Positions 45,113-57,845 of a stretch of DNA of 64,000 bases are shown here, in pieces. Numbering within the stretch: position 1 is the first letter of the stretch; each line of letters opens with the position of its first letter. The DNA comes from Chrysomallon squamiferum. Lineage: Eukaryota > Mollusca > Gastropoda > Neomphalida > Peltospiridae. Position numbers and translations under genes: made by a program. The stretch lies in the NCBI GenBank assembly GCA_012295275.1, contig CM022677.1, positions 5,474,375 to 5,538,374 of the forward strand. Reading direction: 5' to 3'. The notes beneath the pieces are model-generated. The model made no database searches. It was not told the DNA's origin and worked only from the letters and a program-made list of their open reading frames with translations.

Positions 45113-46930
45113 TTTGTCACACGTGTTTCACAAACAGTGTGTGCTTTCAGTTTATGAGATTGTACACTTTGTATATTTTTCAGTTTTGGCCTTAGATTTA
45201 TTTATTTCTTTTTGACTAAAAAATCTGTATTAATTATATGTAAATAAACTGCCTTTAAATGCTAATTTAAGTTTTTAATTAAATATCTGTTTAACTATCT
45301 ATAATACCCTTTTATGGTAAAATAAGCAATGTCAAACTGTTAATCGTAGTTTTTTAATTTTAGAGGTAATTAAGTTATGGCAAGTTTTTTGTAATAAACA
45401 GTTTTAAAATTTGGCAGTCAAGTCAATTTTCTCTCACTCTTTGACTCTGCTGATTTCATTGACATCTGCAGGAATCTAATATTACACAGGCAGCAAGCAA
45501 AACTCAGCATTTTGACAAGCGAGCATTTGTACAACCAGGCAGTTTCCTTTGAAAAAAACCACACAGGATAAGGGAGATAACCATGCAAACTTTGGCCTTG
45601 CTTTGGATATAGTAAGATACTTTTCTCACTTATTTTGGTGTCATCATTAAGGAGTGTAATCTGTGTTATTAACTGTTTATCATATATCCACCATTATAAT
45701 AAATTACTGAGTTTGAATTTACTAATCCCTTTCATAATTCACTAAATGGAGCACCCTAGTTATTGGCACTTTTTTAATAAAAGACAAAAACAAAACATAT
45801 TATTACTATAAACAGAATTGTTATTATTATTGATTTTGTAGTTGTTGATATTGTTATTAGTATTAATACTAAGTGTTTATTTTTCTTCCATATTTTTCAA
45901 GATAAAACAAAATCAGTTTATTTAAATTCAAGCAAATTTACTTACACATATATAAAATTACGATATTAAATTTTTAAAATATTTTTTGTTTATAATTTAT
46001 TTTAATAAATTCAGATGACTTTTGTTTTGTAATGTTTTGAATTTAAACTAAACAATAATATACCTTTTATTCGGATAAACTGTTTTGAGATAAAACATTT
46101 TATACTTTCTGTAATTAATTTTCTGTTTCATACAGTACAGGGAGTAATACAAATGTGTAATTTCCACCTAATTTATTCAATGAAGATATAAAAAAAGATA
46201 AAAATATATTTAATCTCAATTTTAATACTTAGAAAACATTCAGCAGTCTTTTTCAGATTGTTTTTGTAAATTTCAGATGAGATTTTTAACTTTGTGACGT
46301 GATTTTATTTCTCTCATTCTGAACTCACTAACAAAGCAGACTCTGAAAGTTCAGTAGAGACAAATCAAGGTATTATATAATTAATTTATAGCCATACAAA
46401 ACTAATGTAAATAAAGAGTAAATGTAAAGCATATCTTCAGAATAGATGTAGTTTTAGTGTCATGCTGAAATACTGTTAAATTACATTTTAAAATATTCTC
46501 TCTGTTGAATATTAAGTTATTAATATTATTAGTCCAGAATTACAAATTTAAAACATCTTGAATTGACTCAACAAAAACAACATCCCCACCCCAACATCCC
46601 CACCCCAATAATAAAATACAAAAAAAAAAAATAATAATAATAAGAACAAAGGAATTAAAAAAGATATTATTATAATTATTATAGTTTTAACTATTTGTTT
46701 ATTTTTAACTGACTATTTGAGTTTGAATTGTTATATGTTTCAAAGTTAATCTATGAAACTGACTGCAGTCTATTTTGTACTCAGCTCATCATCAGAATAT
46801 ACATTTCTTTCTTGGGGATCAACCAACCAGTAACACAGTCTTGTAACATGTTTTCATATCAGTTTTTAATTTATTTTTTTTAATCAAAATGTTATAAAGG
46901 TTAAATATTACTTTTATGTTTATATGTAGG
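45113..46930. other. AT-rich stretch, one weak exon candidate
   Basis: A GACATCTGCAG acceptor at 45,461-45,471 and donor GTAAGA at 45,612 enclose 140 nt, but all frames have stops before the donor. Nothing else recognised. Confidence 0.4.
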
Positions 46931-47650
46931 TGTCCCAAAAGATGTGTAGTACAAATTAGTGTTGCCAATGGTGACAAAACAAAACTAGATGGCTGATTCT
47001 GATTACAACATGCATGTCATTCTATTTCATCCTACACATGTTTAACTGGTGAGAAGTCAATGTTCTGTTGTCTTAACAAGTCTGTTACAACACGTGCAGG
47101 AAGTGAGTGGGTGATTTCCCTTCTGTAATACATTGTTATGACATGCAGTAGAGCAAAGGGTAGGATATAAAGTCGAACAATGTCATCTCGGTTTAATTGC
47201 CATTAATAATGGGTCTGTCCATGATATGTGATAACACCCTAAACCATCATACTTCCACCTCCAAACAGATGTTGCTGAATATCACAGATGTTTACAAAAC
47301 ATTTCCCTTGTCATTTATAAACCATCGCACTTCCACCTCCAAACAGATGTTGCTGAATATCACAGATGTTTACAAAACATTTCCCTTGTCATCTTTAAAC
47401 CATTGCACATCCATCAGAGCCGTCCAGGTGAAATCTCGACTCATCTATGAACAGTCTTAGCACCTCAACCTTAGATGTTGACACCACGATATGCAAGGCT
47501 GCCGATGATGTGGAAGTAGAAGTGGGCGGATGTTGTGTTCCTGTAACCGTGCAGTCCTGGCACTAACTGGCCTCAACCTTGGAATGGTTCAAGCTGATAA
47601 ACTGTCAGTTTGGAACTGATTTCATAAATGAACCAACCAAATATGGTTAT
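46930..47650 (-). mobile_element. Tc1-like transposase remnant
   Basis: Minus-strand pieces in several frames follow the Tc1 order: R-P-V-S-A-R-T-A-R-L-Q-E-H-N-I-R-P (about 47,540-47,590), F-I-D-E-S-R-F-H-L-D-G-S-D-G (about 47,410-47,455, which holds the second catalytic-region motif D-E-S-R-F), G-G-G-S-A-M-V, I-M-D-R-P-I-I-N-G-N, and later V-L... Q-Q-N-I-D-type words. Many stops and frameshifts; not functional. A 78-bp segment inside it (47,241-47,396) is tandemly duplicated, with a third partial copy. Confidence 0.75.
47241..47400. repeat. 78-bp duplication inside the Tc1 remnant
   Basis: AAACCATC(A/G)(T/C)ACTTCCACC, TCCAAACAGATGTTGCTGAA and TTTACAAAACATTTCCCTTG recur at 78-bp spacing (47,241 and 47,319), with the start of a third copy at 47,397. 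It covers the G-G-G-S-A-M-V region of the transposase. Confidence 0.9.
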
Positions 47651-48358
47651 CTCGTTGATGTGACGCCACACACTGGTGTTGCCTTGTTGTTGATAACATC
47701 TCCATAAAGAGTTTATTATGTTTGATGTACATCAAAACAGCAAGCAGCTTCGTTTTGCTCAATTCGTGCTCGCAGCATACCAACAGCACAAAGACGTCAG
47801 ATTTTAGATCTGTTAAACAGATGTGTTTTTCAGAGTGGCAAATGGTTAGGTAACCGTTGTACGTTTTTACATTTGAAAAGAAAAACAAGTCTGAGTATCA
47901 AGTGGCCATAAAGCAGGCAAAAACACAAAAAGCATGAAATGCATGTGTGAGGAGTGAACTATGAGTTAACTATTGAAGATACTGCTTTCATGAATATGTG
48001 TTAATTTTTCATTGCATTAATTTTGGAAAATATGCACTTGTATGAAACGTTATAACATGTACAATTACTTTTTTCCGTTAATACATTTTATTCTGATATA
48101 TTTATTAAATACTAAAGTAAATAGTCTGTTTAAAAATGGATAGCAATGTATCTAATATATCTGTGTGTGTGTGTGTGTGTGTGCTATTTTTAACTAATTA
48201 AGTATAACATATTTTCAGTTTGCTCATGCATAAACCGCTTTTTTTGTGAAATGACATATTTTGTATTTTTATACACTTTGTTTTGTAAATTGTTTTTCAT
48301 TGTTAAAGAACAAAATATATCCCATTTTGCAGTTTTTAATTACATTGCACACATGCAT

Positions 48359-48363
<5 letters not shown>

Positions 48364-48396
<33 letters not shown>
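48364..48396. repeat. (CA)n microsatellite
   Basis: About 16 units. Confidence 0.9.
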
Positions 48397-48401
<5 letters not shown>

Positions 48402-48439
48402 TACATATACACAACTCTTAACTATAGTGTATTCTTAGA

Positions 48440-48625
48440 GTCAGGTTTAAGTTCAGTGTCTTTAACAAATACATTGTAGTACAGCTTGTCTAGAAGGCCA
48501 AGCGGTTGTCTGTCTTTGCAGTGCGGGCAAATGGGTGTCATGTGCTCAAGTCTCATCAGTGAAGTCTGACGTGTTTGTGAGGCTGTGATTCGACTTTTTC
48601 CTCCTGTGCCATTGCGTCCTTTCAT
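48440..48625 (-). mobile_element. possible LINE reverse-transcriptase tail fragment
   Basis: Minus-strand frame reads S-Q-T-R-Q-T-S-L-M-R-L-E-H-M-T-P-I-C-P-H-C-K. Many LINE ORF2 tails have a T-R-L-R-x-G-H-T-R-L-T segment followed by P-x-C-P-x-C. Here the middle seems deleted. Short and weak evidence. Confidence 0.3.
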
Positions 48626-48649
48626 ATTGTCTGTGTGCAGAGTCTAATG

Positions 48650-51110
48650 ACATGTACATAAGACAGAGAATATTCCATATCCTAAAATACATATACACAA
48701 CCCACACTTGTATTTAGAGAAAGTGTCAAAACTCGACATAGTCTAATATCAATTGTATGAACAGAAATATGACAGTGTTTTCAGAAAACAATTTGATACC
48801 TTGAACTTATTTCATCAAATGTACGTCACTTAGCTGTTCACTTTATAGTTAAGTGATAAATGATATCACCAATAGCTTGTTCTCCTAGTCATCTCTAGAT
48901 GTGCTGAACACATTAAGCTCAAAAGCTGATACTAAGAATACACAGTTGATTTTTTATTTTGGTTTACATTATTTTGTTACCATTGCTAGTTCATAGATAA
49001 TGAAATGAAGTTATAATTCATATTTTTGTTTTGTCCAGACACCTAATATAAGTCAGTACACTTTTAAAAAAAAAAAAAATTTTAATTTGCTTTTATGTTT
49101 TGTTTCTGTTTTCTAAATCTAGGGTCTATGTGATTGACACCGAAGTCAGTCCAGGTTAGTGATGATTTCAGGACACAACCATTGTGACCTTTGACCCAAG
49201 ATTATCACAGACAACAAGTCACATGAGAAGTTATTTAATACTTATAGACACAATGCACAGGTATTTGTGTGTGTATGTCAAATTTGTGTATTAACACGGG
49301 TTTCATTGTCATCTGCAGGCATTAATTTGTTAAGCAATTAAGACACATGCAAATTAATCAACTGTCACTCATTTATATGATCTCAATTTTTACCGTTTCT
49401 AATTTCCTGTTTTTCAAATTTAATTTATATTTATATATACTTTTTTTTTCTTTTTTTTCAGGCTGTAAGGAGGTAAATTAAATTATACTATAAACATGTA
49501 TGATGAGAAAATCGAGACCCTTCAACCACCAGTGACATGAGATAAATGTATTATATAATGTTATATAGTCACATACCACAGTGACACATAGTGTTGTCTG
49601 TATGATGTCAGACGAAGCATGTAAAGTGCTTTTTTATATGATTATTTTCTTTCCTATTACATTCTGTGAACTGCACAACACATCTGTATCTCTGATAGTG
49701 TGACATTTTGAAACGACAGAAATAGTAATGTTTAAAACACACTTTAACAAATGAACTGTATTCTCTCTTTTATGAAATCCTTGGTTACATAATTTGTCTG
49801 TTACTAATTGTATTATGCTTTTGATTTTTGATATCTCATTTTAAGTAGATATTCTTTAAGGTGTTTGTGTAAAGCTGTAATATTTCTTTGGTGGTTTTGA
49901 TTTTAGCTCTTTTACCATTTTTGAGTATTAGTCTAGATGTAACCATAATATTTTTTTTGTTATTGAGATACAGTGTTAAGAAAAGACTGTAAATGAATTT
50001 TGTAAATGTCTGTTTATGATTCTAAAATCATTTGGTTTGTGTTTGCAAAATGTTATAGGGAATATTTAATTTGTATGACTGTGGACTTTATGATTAAAAT
50101 GTCAAGGCGGAGGTTGTATGTATGATTCAGGAATCAAATCTGGATAAATGTATGACTGAAAAATCAAGTTTATGAATAAATATAGAATCGTCAAACTGAT
50201 TTTGTTGTATATAGAATGATGGTTTATTTTTTTGTAATTGTTTTTTTTTTTTTTTTTTTTTTTTTCAATTTAATGACCACAAAGGAAAATATTACTTTAT
50301 GATCCAGTTGTGATGTTTGTAATCTTTATTTTTTATATTGAAATCCCATCTACATTTTGTTCAACATTGTGTAGTTTGAAATTTATAATGTAGCTTATGT
50401 GAAACTTGCTTTAGTTTTATCTAATACTTCAGAAGTTTATAAACTGTTAAAGACAAAAGAACAGAATGTCAAGAATGAATGTATTTTTATTTTATTTTTG
50501 TCTGAATATGGTCAGATCAGTGTCTGTAATTAAATAATGTAATTTTATTTATTTTAATTATTGTTTGTTTTATTGTCATGTAAAAGAATATCTGTTCATA
50601 TTTATTCATCTAGCTATTTATCTGTGTGTGTGTGTGTGTGAATCTTTGTACCAGTGATTATGCATCAGAGTCTAGAGTTGATGTGTCCACCAGACAAAAT
50701 GTGAAATGAGTTGCTGTTCATACTTGTAACAAAGACTTTTCTTTTTATTTGGTTTTCCTGTGACAGGTAATTGTGTACAAACATTTGAAATGGGAGGTGA
50801 TTACAAATGTTTATTTTAACTTTGTTTTCTCCTTTAAAATAAATATTTTAGAATTTGTTTTACATTTTAAGCTAGAGTCACAAATTGCTGAGGTTAAGTG
50901 GAGGGGAACAATGGTTAATACAATCAGTGTTTAGATGTTATTACAGACATTTCACTAGATGTTAGTCTTGTCTGAGGATCAGCTCAGGTTAACAAATCAT
51001 ATTTGAATGATGTAATATTTATATAGATTTATAATAATTCCTGGTTATCTATAGGAAAGTATTGGATATCAATTTTAGAAATTAGCACACGAAAAACAGT
51101 TGTTGTTCTC
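48650..51110. other. AT-rich stretch, small exon-like pieces only
   Basis: A 32-nt block at 49,123-49,154 between TCTAG and GTTAGT can read V-Y-V-I-D-T-E-V-S-P, and a TTTTTTTTCAG precedes 49,463. Neither can be assigned. Poly-T at 50,243-50,265. Confidence 0.35.
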
Positions 51111-51115
51111 CATTC

Positions 51116-51313
<198 letters not shown>

Positions 51314-51339
51314 ATCTCTCAATAAAATAAACTATAATT

Positions 51340-51930
51340 ATAATTCAAGGTGAGGATTGGTTCAGAGTATGTTTAAAGTTAGGACAATGTTAGATTCGGT
51401 ATTAATTAATTCATTACATTTAAGATTATGGTTAGGATTAACTCTATTTAAAGATACTTTAATTCAGTACGTCTTTCATTTAGAACATATTCTGTATCAA
51501 GGCTAGGATTAAATTAAAATAATTTTTGTTCTCAAACAATTTAATATATATACAAATGGTAAATTACTACCATAGCTATTTAATAGATCTAAAGAAATTA
51601 TCCAATTTTAATTCAATAAATGTATATGAAAGTATTCATTTTAGACTTTTAGATGTTTTGATAAATTAGGTTAGAATTACGGTTAGATTTGAAATGAACT
51701 TTTGCTGAATTTTATATATATTTATTTATTTAACAATATTTAATTTATTATTATTAGAACAGGGTCAGGATTTGGTAACAGATATGAAATAAACTTTTTA
51801 TGATTAATAAATATTTCATTGTTATAAATAGCTTTTGTATTACGGTTACAGTTAGGGTTAAAATCAGGATTTGATTTAAAATTAGATTTATCTTAATAAA
51901 AGTTACCTTTCAGATTTAATACATTTTTCA
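51340..51930. repeat. degenerate GGTTAGGATTA-type repeat patch
   Basis: Words such as TATGGTTAGGATTA, AAGGCTAGGATTAAATTA, GGTTACAGTTAGGGTTAAAA and ATAAACTTTT(T/G) recur irregularly. Similar to 35,095-35,330 and 53,100-53,180; each patch lies within a few hundred bp of a GA/CT tract. Confidence 0.55.
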
Positions 51931-52606
51931 GTTAAGATGTTATAAATGTTTAGCATTATAGTAGTTGGGACCTTTAGTTGTTGTGGGGGGGGTTTGTTGT
52001 TTTTTTCTGTTGTAAAACTGCATCAAGCGTTATAATGAATATCAAGCAATCATTCAAATAACACATGATCAATTTCCTTTTAACATGTAATACCACCTTT
52101 AATGCATTGAAAATGGAAATAAGTATCTAAAAAAAAATGGAATTATCATGGTTTCAAGTATCGTTTTAGAACTACGTACTCAGAACTGTCCGCTATGGAG
52201 TTTTAGCAGAGTAACGTGTCCACATTATGTGCCTAATGAAAATAGTCATCTTCATATTCATGCGCCATTGTCTGGGAACAAAATTTATTTTATTTTATTT
52301 TTTTATTTTTTTATTTTTTTGGCTGGCAGTATCGTAATAATATCTGAAAAAAAATATATAGTACGAAATTTGTACCAGATGATTGAACGTCAAAGTTAAC
52401 CCCGAAAAAGAAAGAAAAAGAAAAGAAAAAAGAAATGTTTTCGACTTTTCCCGCAATTTCTACTCAATAACAGACATCTATGTATACGAGACATTGATTA
52501 AATGACATGTTTCCCCAAATTACTCTTAATAGTGCGTGTAGATTTGATTGAATTACGAAGGCATACGTATTTAAAAGTTTGTAAAAACTAATCAACATTC
52601 GACGCT

Positions 52607-52650
52607 GCCATCTTGGATTTCGATCGGAAGTTTCCGTGAGCTTACGGAAA
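52607..52650. promoter_or_regulatory. YY1-like site and short hairpin
   Basis: GCCATCTTGG at 52,607-52,616 reads CCAAGATGGC on the minus strand, a YY1-type core. TTTCCGT (52,631-52,637) and ACGGAAA (52,644-52,650) form 7-bp arms around GAGCTT. No transcript start is evident. Confidence 0.25.
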
Positions 52651-53099
52651 TTCTTAAACTTCAAAATTCAGTTATTTTTCGTCTGTTTTCTGAACTTTTT
52701 ATGATTTACACTGATAAAGATAAGGATGGTGTCGCGCGCCTTTCCATCTACTCTTTCATCTTAATCAAACTTTTCAAACAGGATCATTTTTGTTCAAATG
52801 CGAGCATAATAAACTGAAATTATAATTCATTAAAAGACTAATGTATTAACTTGTGTAGCTGTCAGTGCTTCCCCTGTCAGAACACAGCAGAAAAGAACTT
52901 TTTATTGGCAATGGTACAGTTTACAAAACATGATTTACAAAATATAAATACAAGGAACAAAAACAAAAAATACGCCCAGCATGCAGGGTAAGAACATTTA
53001 GGTGACGTTTGTACCCATTAAATCGACGAAATGTCTGGAGGCTTTTTTCCGTGACGTAATTTGTGCCGTTACGAGTTATCGTTCCTGTTGGTGCATGTT

Positions 53100-53185
53100 A
53101 ATTATAGTTACGGTAGAGTTAGGATTAGGGTTGTGTAAAAGGTTTGGTTAAAAATAGAATTTATGTTAATAAATATTTTATTAAA
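53100..53185. repeat. short TTAGGG-like patch
   Basis: GTTAGGATTAGGGTTGTG followed by GGTTAAAAATAGAATTTATG; same wording as the 35-kb and 51-kb patches. Confidence 0.5.
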
Positions 53186-53388
53186 CAATTTATTAGTTGA
53201 ATAATCTAAATATAGACAGTTTGTTTCTATGCGTGAATGAGAGCGTGCACACAAGACAGGTATGATGCAAACGTTTTAAGTGTCACGTTTATTAAAAGTA
53301 ATACAATATCACAAATACACGCAAACTAGAAGTATAATTGTAAATTTAGTACATTTGATTATTTTAATAACTGTGATTAATCTACTCT

Positions 53389-53409
53389 CTCTATCTCTCT
53401 CTGTCTCTG

Positions 53410-53461
<52 letters not shown>
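53389..53461. repeat. (CT)n microsatellite
   Basis: CT/CTGT run, pure CT from about 53,428. Confidence 0.9.
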
Positions 53462-53463
<2 letters not shown>

Positions 53464-53905
53464 ATACACCTACATATACATGCGCAAACGTGTGTCTGTG
53501 TGAAACAAGTCTGATTGAGTAAAATTATTATCTTCTGTCAATATAACTAAATTGATATTAATTATTATATGAAATGTGTTGATAATGTGCCGCTGATTCG
53601 CCCTCTGTTTATCTACAGCTTTGTCAGTAAATTTACAGAGAAGTGGACTGAATTTTATGTTAGCTTATTTAATAGTTTACAAAAATAAACTTAACTTATT
53701 TTAACAGATGTTGCCGCTACTTTCATAGCTATATATATATATATATTTTCTATTCTATGTATATATGTATTTGTTATTTCGAAGTTTAGTTTCCTGAGGA
53801 AGATACATAAACACATATTTTTTTTTCAAAGGAAAAGGTTGAAGAGACAAAGTTAAATCTGCCACGTTTGTTCAGTTAACCTCTAAACAAAAGAAAAAAG
53901 TCTTC

Positions 53906-53940
53906 AATATGGCGACTGTGAGGAGACAAAGATGACGTCA
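53906..53940. promoter_or_regulatory. candidate promoter: YY1-like site plus CRE palindrome
   Basis: AATATGGCGAC at 53,906-53,916 and the full CRE TGACGTCA at 53,933-53,940 lie 16 bp apart, followed by another TGACG. Such pairs occur in metazoan promoters. No gene recognised nearby on either strand. Confidence 0.3.
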
Positions 53941-54744
53941 TTGACGAACAAAGAAATGCTTTCTTTCTTCTTCATTTACCACGTCACCGCATCAACGAAT
54001 TGGAATTTTTTTCAAATAATATTTTGTTTGTTTACTGAAGCGAAACTTACTATGTTGTTTGTTTGCACGTGTCAATAATAAAAACGTTACAAGTGTTTTA
54101 TAATGACAGACTTATTCAGGAGTACTATAAAGAATTCACTCCACACCCAAAGATGATGAAAATCATGTTAAATAAAGAAAGTACATTACAGTTAAACAAA
54201 TACAGCACACACGTACACTTAAACTGTCACCTTTCTTCAAACTTTATGTCAGTATTAAACTAATTTCCCCATCTAACATATTATGATATGAATTTAATCT
54301 TTTTTTTAAATCTAGTAGTCGACAGTAAGTACAAATATTAACATTTGTGAATGTAATTTATGAAATATTTACTTATCGCTCAGTCCATGTAAACACTAAC
54401 ACAGAAATAATAAAATATATAGACCCTTTTCATCTAAGAAAAGAAACAGAAAAACATTTTTTGTTTATGTGTGTGTGACAAATCTCAATGAATAAAAGCT
54501 ATTATTTTCTGTGAATATATATTATTAATTAATTATTAGTTAATTAATTATTATTGTTATTATTATTGGTTATTGTTGTTGCTGTTAGTAGTACTAGTTG
54601 TAGTAATAGTAGTAGTAGTATTATCATTATTAATTAATTAATTAATATATTTTTAAATGTGAATAATAATCTTGCTGGAATCACGTCTTTCTTGGTTATC
54701 ATTCACCACCACGAATAACGTACATGTTGTACTCGAGAGAAAAT

Positions 54745-54998
54745 GCGCGCACACACACACACCCACACAGACACACCCACACACACTCACACCCACACAT
54801 ACAGACACACACACACAGACACACCCACACACAGACACACACAAACACAGACACACCCACACAGACACACACACACTCACACCCACACATACAGACTCAC
54901 ACACACGGACACACACACACACAGACACACACAAACACAGACTCACACACACACACTCACAGACACACACACACACAGACACACCCCCACACTGGAAA
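54745..54998. repeat. CA-rich imperfect minisatellite
   Basis: ACACACAGACACACCCACAC-type units; apparent His/Thr and Cys/Val frames are artefacts. Confidence 0.95.
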
Positions 54999-55322
54999 CA
55001 ATAAATCCTGTCTGAAATTGAACGACTAACTGGATGATATTGTAATATAGCTGTAATCATTACATTGTAATATATATGTAACTAGTCATAAAACACGTGT
55101 ACTACTATTGCTATGAAAACGGAATATATGTACGTCATCTCAGTTACATGTTTTCTTTACTTTTATTGTAATTTTGGTGACATGGCTCGGACCTCGCCTT
55201 TGAGAGACAAAGCGGCTTCACCAGTAGACTGATTATTCCATTTCTGCTGTAAAATTGTAAATAATTTTGATACTTTTATAATATTTAAACAGTGTATTGA
55301 CATCTGTCTATCAGTTTATTTA

Positions 55323-55332
<10 letters not shown>

Positions 55333-55375
<43 letters not shown>
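55333..55375. repeat. (CA)n microsatellite
   Basis: About 21 units. Confidence 0.95.
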
Positions 55376-55376
<1 letters not shown>

Positions 55377-55399
55377 CTCTATGCTTTATTTATTTGCCT

Positions 55400-57320
55400 C
55401 CTTATAATAGTTTTTATTTTAATCCTAAAGACAGTCAAGTTCTCGTTGATCAGTTCCCAAATCATGAATGTTATTGCGTTGCTAAGGAACCCAAATAAAT
55501 CCAACGCAGTAAGAAGACATTTTGGATAAACAATGTACGCATATATAAACAAAAAAAGAACACAATAGAAATATGGCTTTAAGAGCCATGACTTTAACAG
55601 ACACAGCATGTAACTTAGTATTTAATATAACAATACTCAGACAGACAGAGATATAAATAAACTCATAGATGTGAATAAACTATTTAAATATTATAAAAGT
55701 ATCAAAATGATTTACATTTGTTTTTAAAATAGCAAATTAATATTAATATACATGTGTACATTTGCAGGGAAATCCACAGAAAGATCTTTGTTGAACATAA
55801 ACCAGGTATAGAATACAGAAATCAGTCCAGACCTGTTTTCCTTAACCCAGTGATAATGTTAAAACATACTTACATCTATCTATCAGTGTAACTATTATTT
55901 GTATCACTATCTCCACAATTACATCTATTACTTCTACAATTATTTCAAAACTATGTAAATAAAAAATGTCTCCACTCTTATGAAATTGTTTCCCAAGCTG
56001 ATGAAACTGCTAGCCAAAAATATGTAATAAACAACAGAAAACACAATAATCCTAAATTAGAAAAAAAAAAAAAAAAAAAAAAAAACATGGTATAAAATGT
56101 TTCATAAGCCTTTGAAGAGCTGAGTGCTATAAAACACAAAAATACCAAGATTTCTGTTTTGTTAATAAAAATATATTAACAAAATAAAATAACAATATGA
56201 AGACATTTGGTTACAAAACAATTTTTTTAAATTAAGAAACAACTATAATGTGATAATGTGATCTGCAAATTATTCATTAAGAAAATTTCTTAATAATATA
56301 TAAACAACGTATCATCTTCCACTTTATGTTTTATTAACAAACTTTGTTTTTTTTCTTTTTAATCTTTAACAGAAATTTTCATATTCTTTGTTATTTTATA
56401 TTTGGATTATGTGATTAAGTTGATTATTCTTTAAAATAAAAATAAATCAATAAATAAATATATAAATAAAATTATCTCCCTTGAGCCGTAAGATTTGCAG
56501 CAGTTAAAGATTTCTAGATTTAGCCCTTTTTTTTTTTTAAATATTTTTTTTTCACAGACTTGACTGTACTTGGTGCTGTGTCTGGTACAAACATTCTGTG
56601 TACTGTCTACATCTGATTATATCTTTCATCAACAACACAGTGACTTTGAATCTAAATTCAGTGTCACAATGTTACAGATTCTTCAATAAGAACAGTCCAT
56701 GATTCACACTAGTAATGTTTTTAATATGTTATTTTGGTGTGAAACTTTCTAAAAGCTTTCAATTTTATCCAAGAATTCAGTTCTTCATATTTGTTGTTGA
56801 GATGTTTCATTTTCTTAGTTCAGGGTGATCAGAAAACTTGAAGAACTTGGAGGGGAAATTGAGAAGTGATTTTAGAATCAGAGGACATCACTTCTCACAT
56901 GTTTTCTTTCATTCTCAAACCAAGCTCATCATAAAAGAACCTGCAGAAAATTTAAAAAATGTAAAAGTTGTAATTAAAAGAAAATAATATTCTGAGTTGT
57001 ACCAACAATATTAATGTGGATTATACAATTTTACATGTAAAATAAAGATTAGATATGATTCAAATGGGTTGTGACTTAATTATTTGACATTTTTCTAGTC
57101 AGCATGTCTAGTTTATCCGGTAAAGTAATAAAAACAAAACAAAAATGTATCATTAATAATCCTTTCATTCACTGGAAACAAAAGCAAATAATTATTTAAA
57201 TGTTAGCTAAAGTATTGACAGGGGACATCGGACCTTAACACACAAGTTTGAATAAATCAAGTCTGAAGTATAGATGAAATAATTCTACAAAGTATCATTC
57301 ACTTTCTTGATATTAATGTA
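55400..57320. other. AT-rich stretch with a possible minus-strand terminal exon
   Basis: At about 56,893-56,941 the minus strand reads CTGCAG, then F-F-Y-D-E-L-G-L-R-M-K-E-N-M and TGA. It could end a gene whose other exons lie further right. The A run at 56,060-56,085 and other AT tracts carry no signal. Confidence 0.3.
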
Positions 57321-57329
57321 CTAAGTTAA

Positions 57330-57845
57330 CATTTAAAATGTTAACATGACTGTATGTGTGTATTTCAGTTACTAAATCTAAATGTTAACATGACTGTATG
57401 TGTGTATTTCAGTTACTAAATCTAAATGTTAACATACTGTATGTGTGTATTTCAGTTAAATCATGACTGCATGTGTGTATGTGTGTATTTCAGTTACTAA
57501 ATAAATCTAAATGTTAACATACTGTATGTGTGTATTTCAGTTACTAAATCTAAATGTTAACATGACTGTATATGTGTAATGTTAACATTTGTGTGTATTT
57601 CAGTTACTAAATCTAAATGTTAACATGACTGTATGTGTGTATTTCAGTTACTAAATCTAAATGTTAACATGACTGTATGTGTGTATTTCAGTTACTAAAT
57701 CTAAATGTTAACATGACTGTATGTGTGTATTTCAGTTACTAAATCTAAATGTTAACATGACTGTATGTGTGTATTTCAGTTACTAAATCTAAATGTTAAC
57801 ATGACTGTATGTGTGTATTTCAGTTACTAAATCTAAATGTAAGCT
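57330..57845. repeat. 44-bp tandem repeat, about 11 units
   Basis: Unit TAAATCTAAATGTTAACATG, ACTGTATGTGTGTATTTCAG, TTAC. Three units near 57,430-57,600 are disrupted; the rest are nearly identical. Each unit carries TGTGTATTTCAG, which looks like a splice acceptor on the plus strand. Confidence 0.95.

Noticed and set aside
44852-45157. 101-codon frame with two identical segments
   Set aside because: Created by an 87-bp tandem duplication; no domain or splice context.
45472-45611. Splice-bounded 140-nt block
   Set aside because: Every frame contains a stop before the donor.
46277-46369. 93-nt block between TTTCAG and GTATTA
   Set aside because: All three frames contain stops.
54063-54263. 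66-codon frame downstream of the CRE-like motif
   Set aside because: No ATG at its start and no recognisable family.
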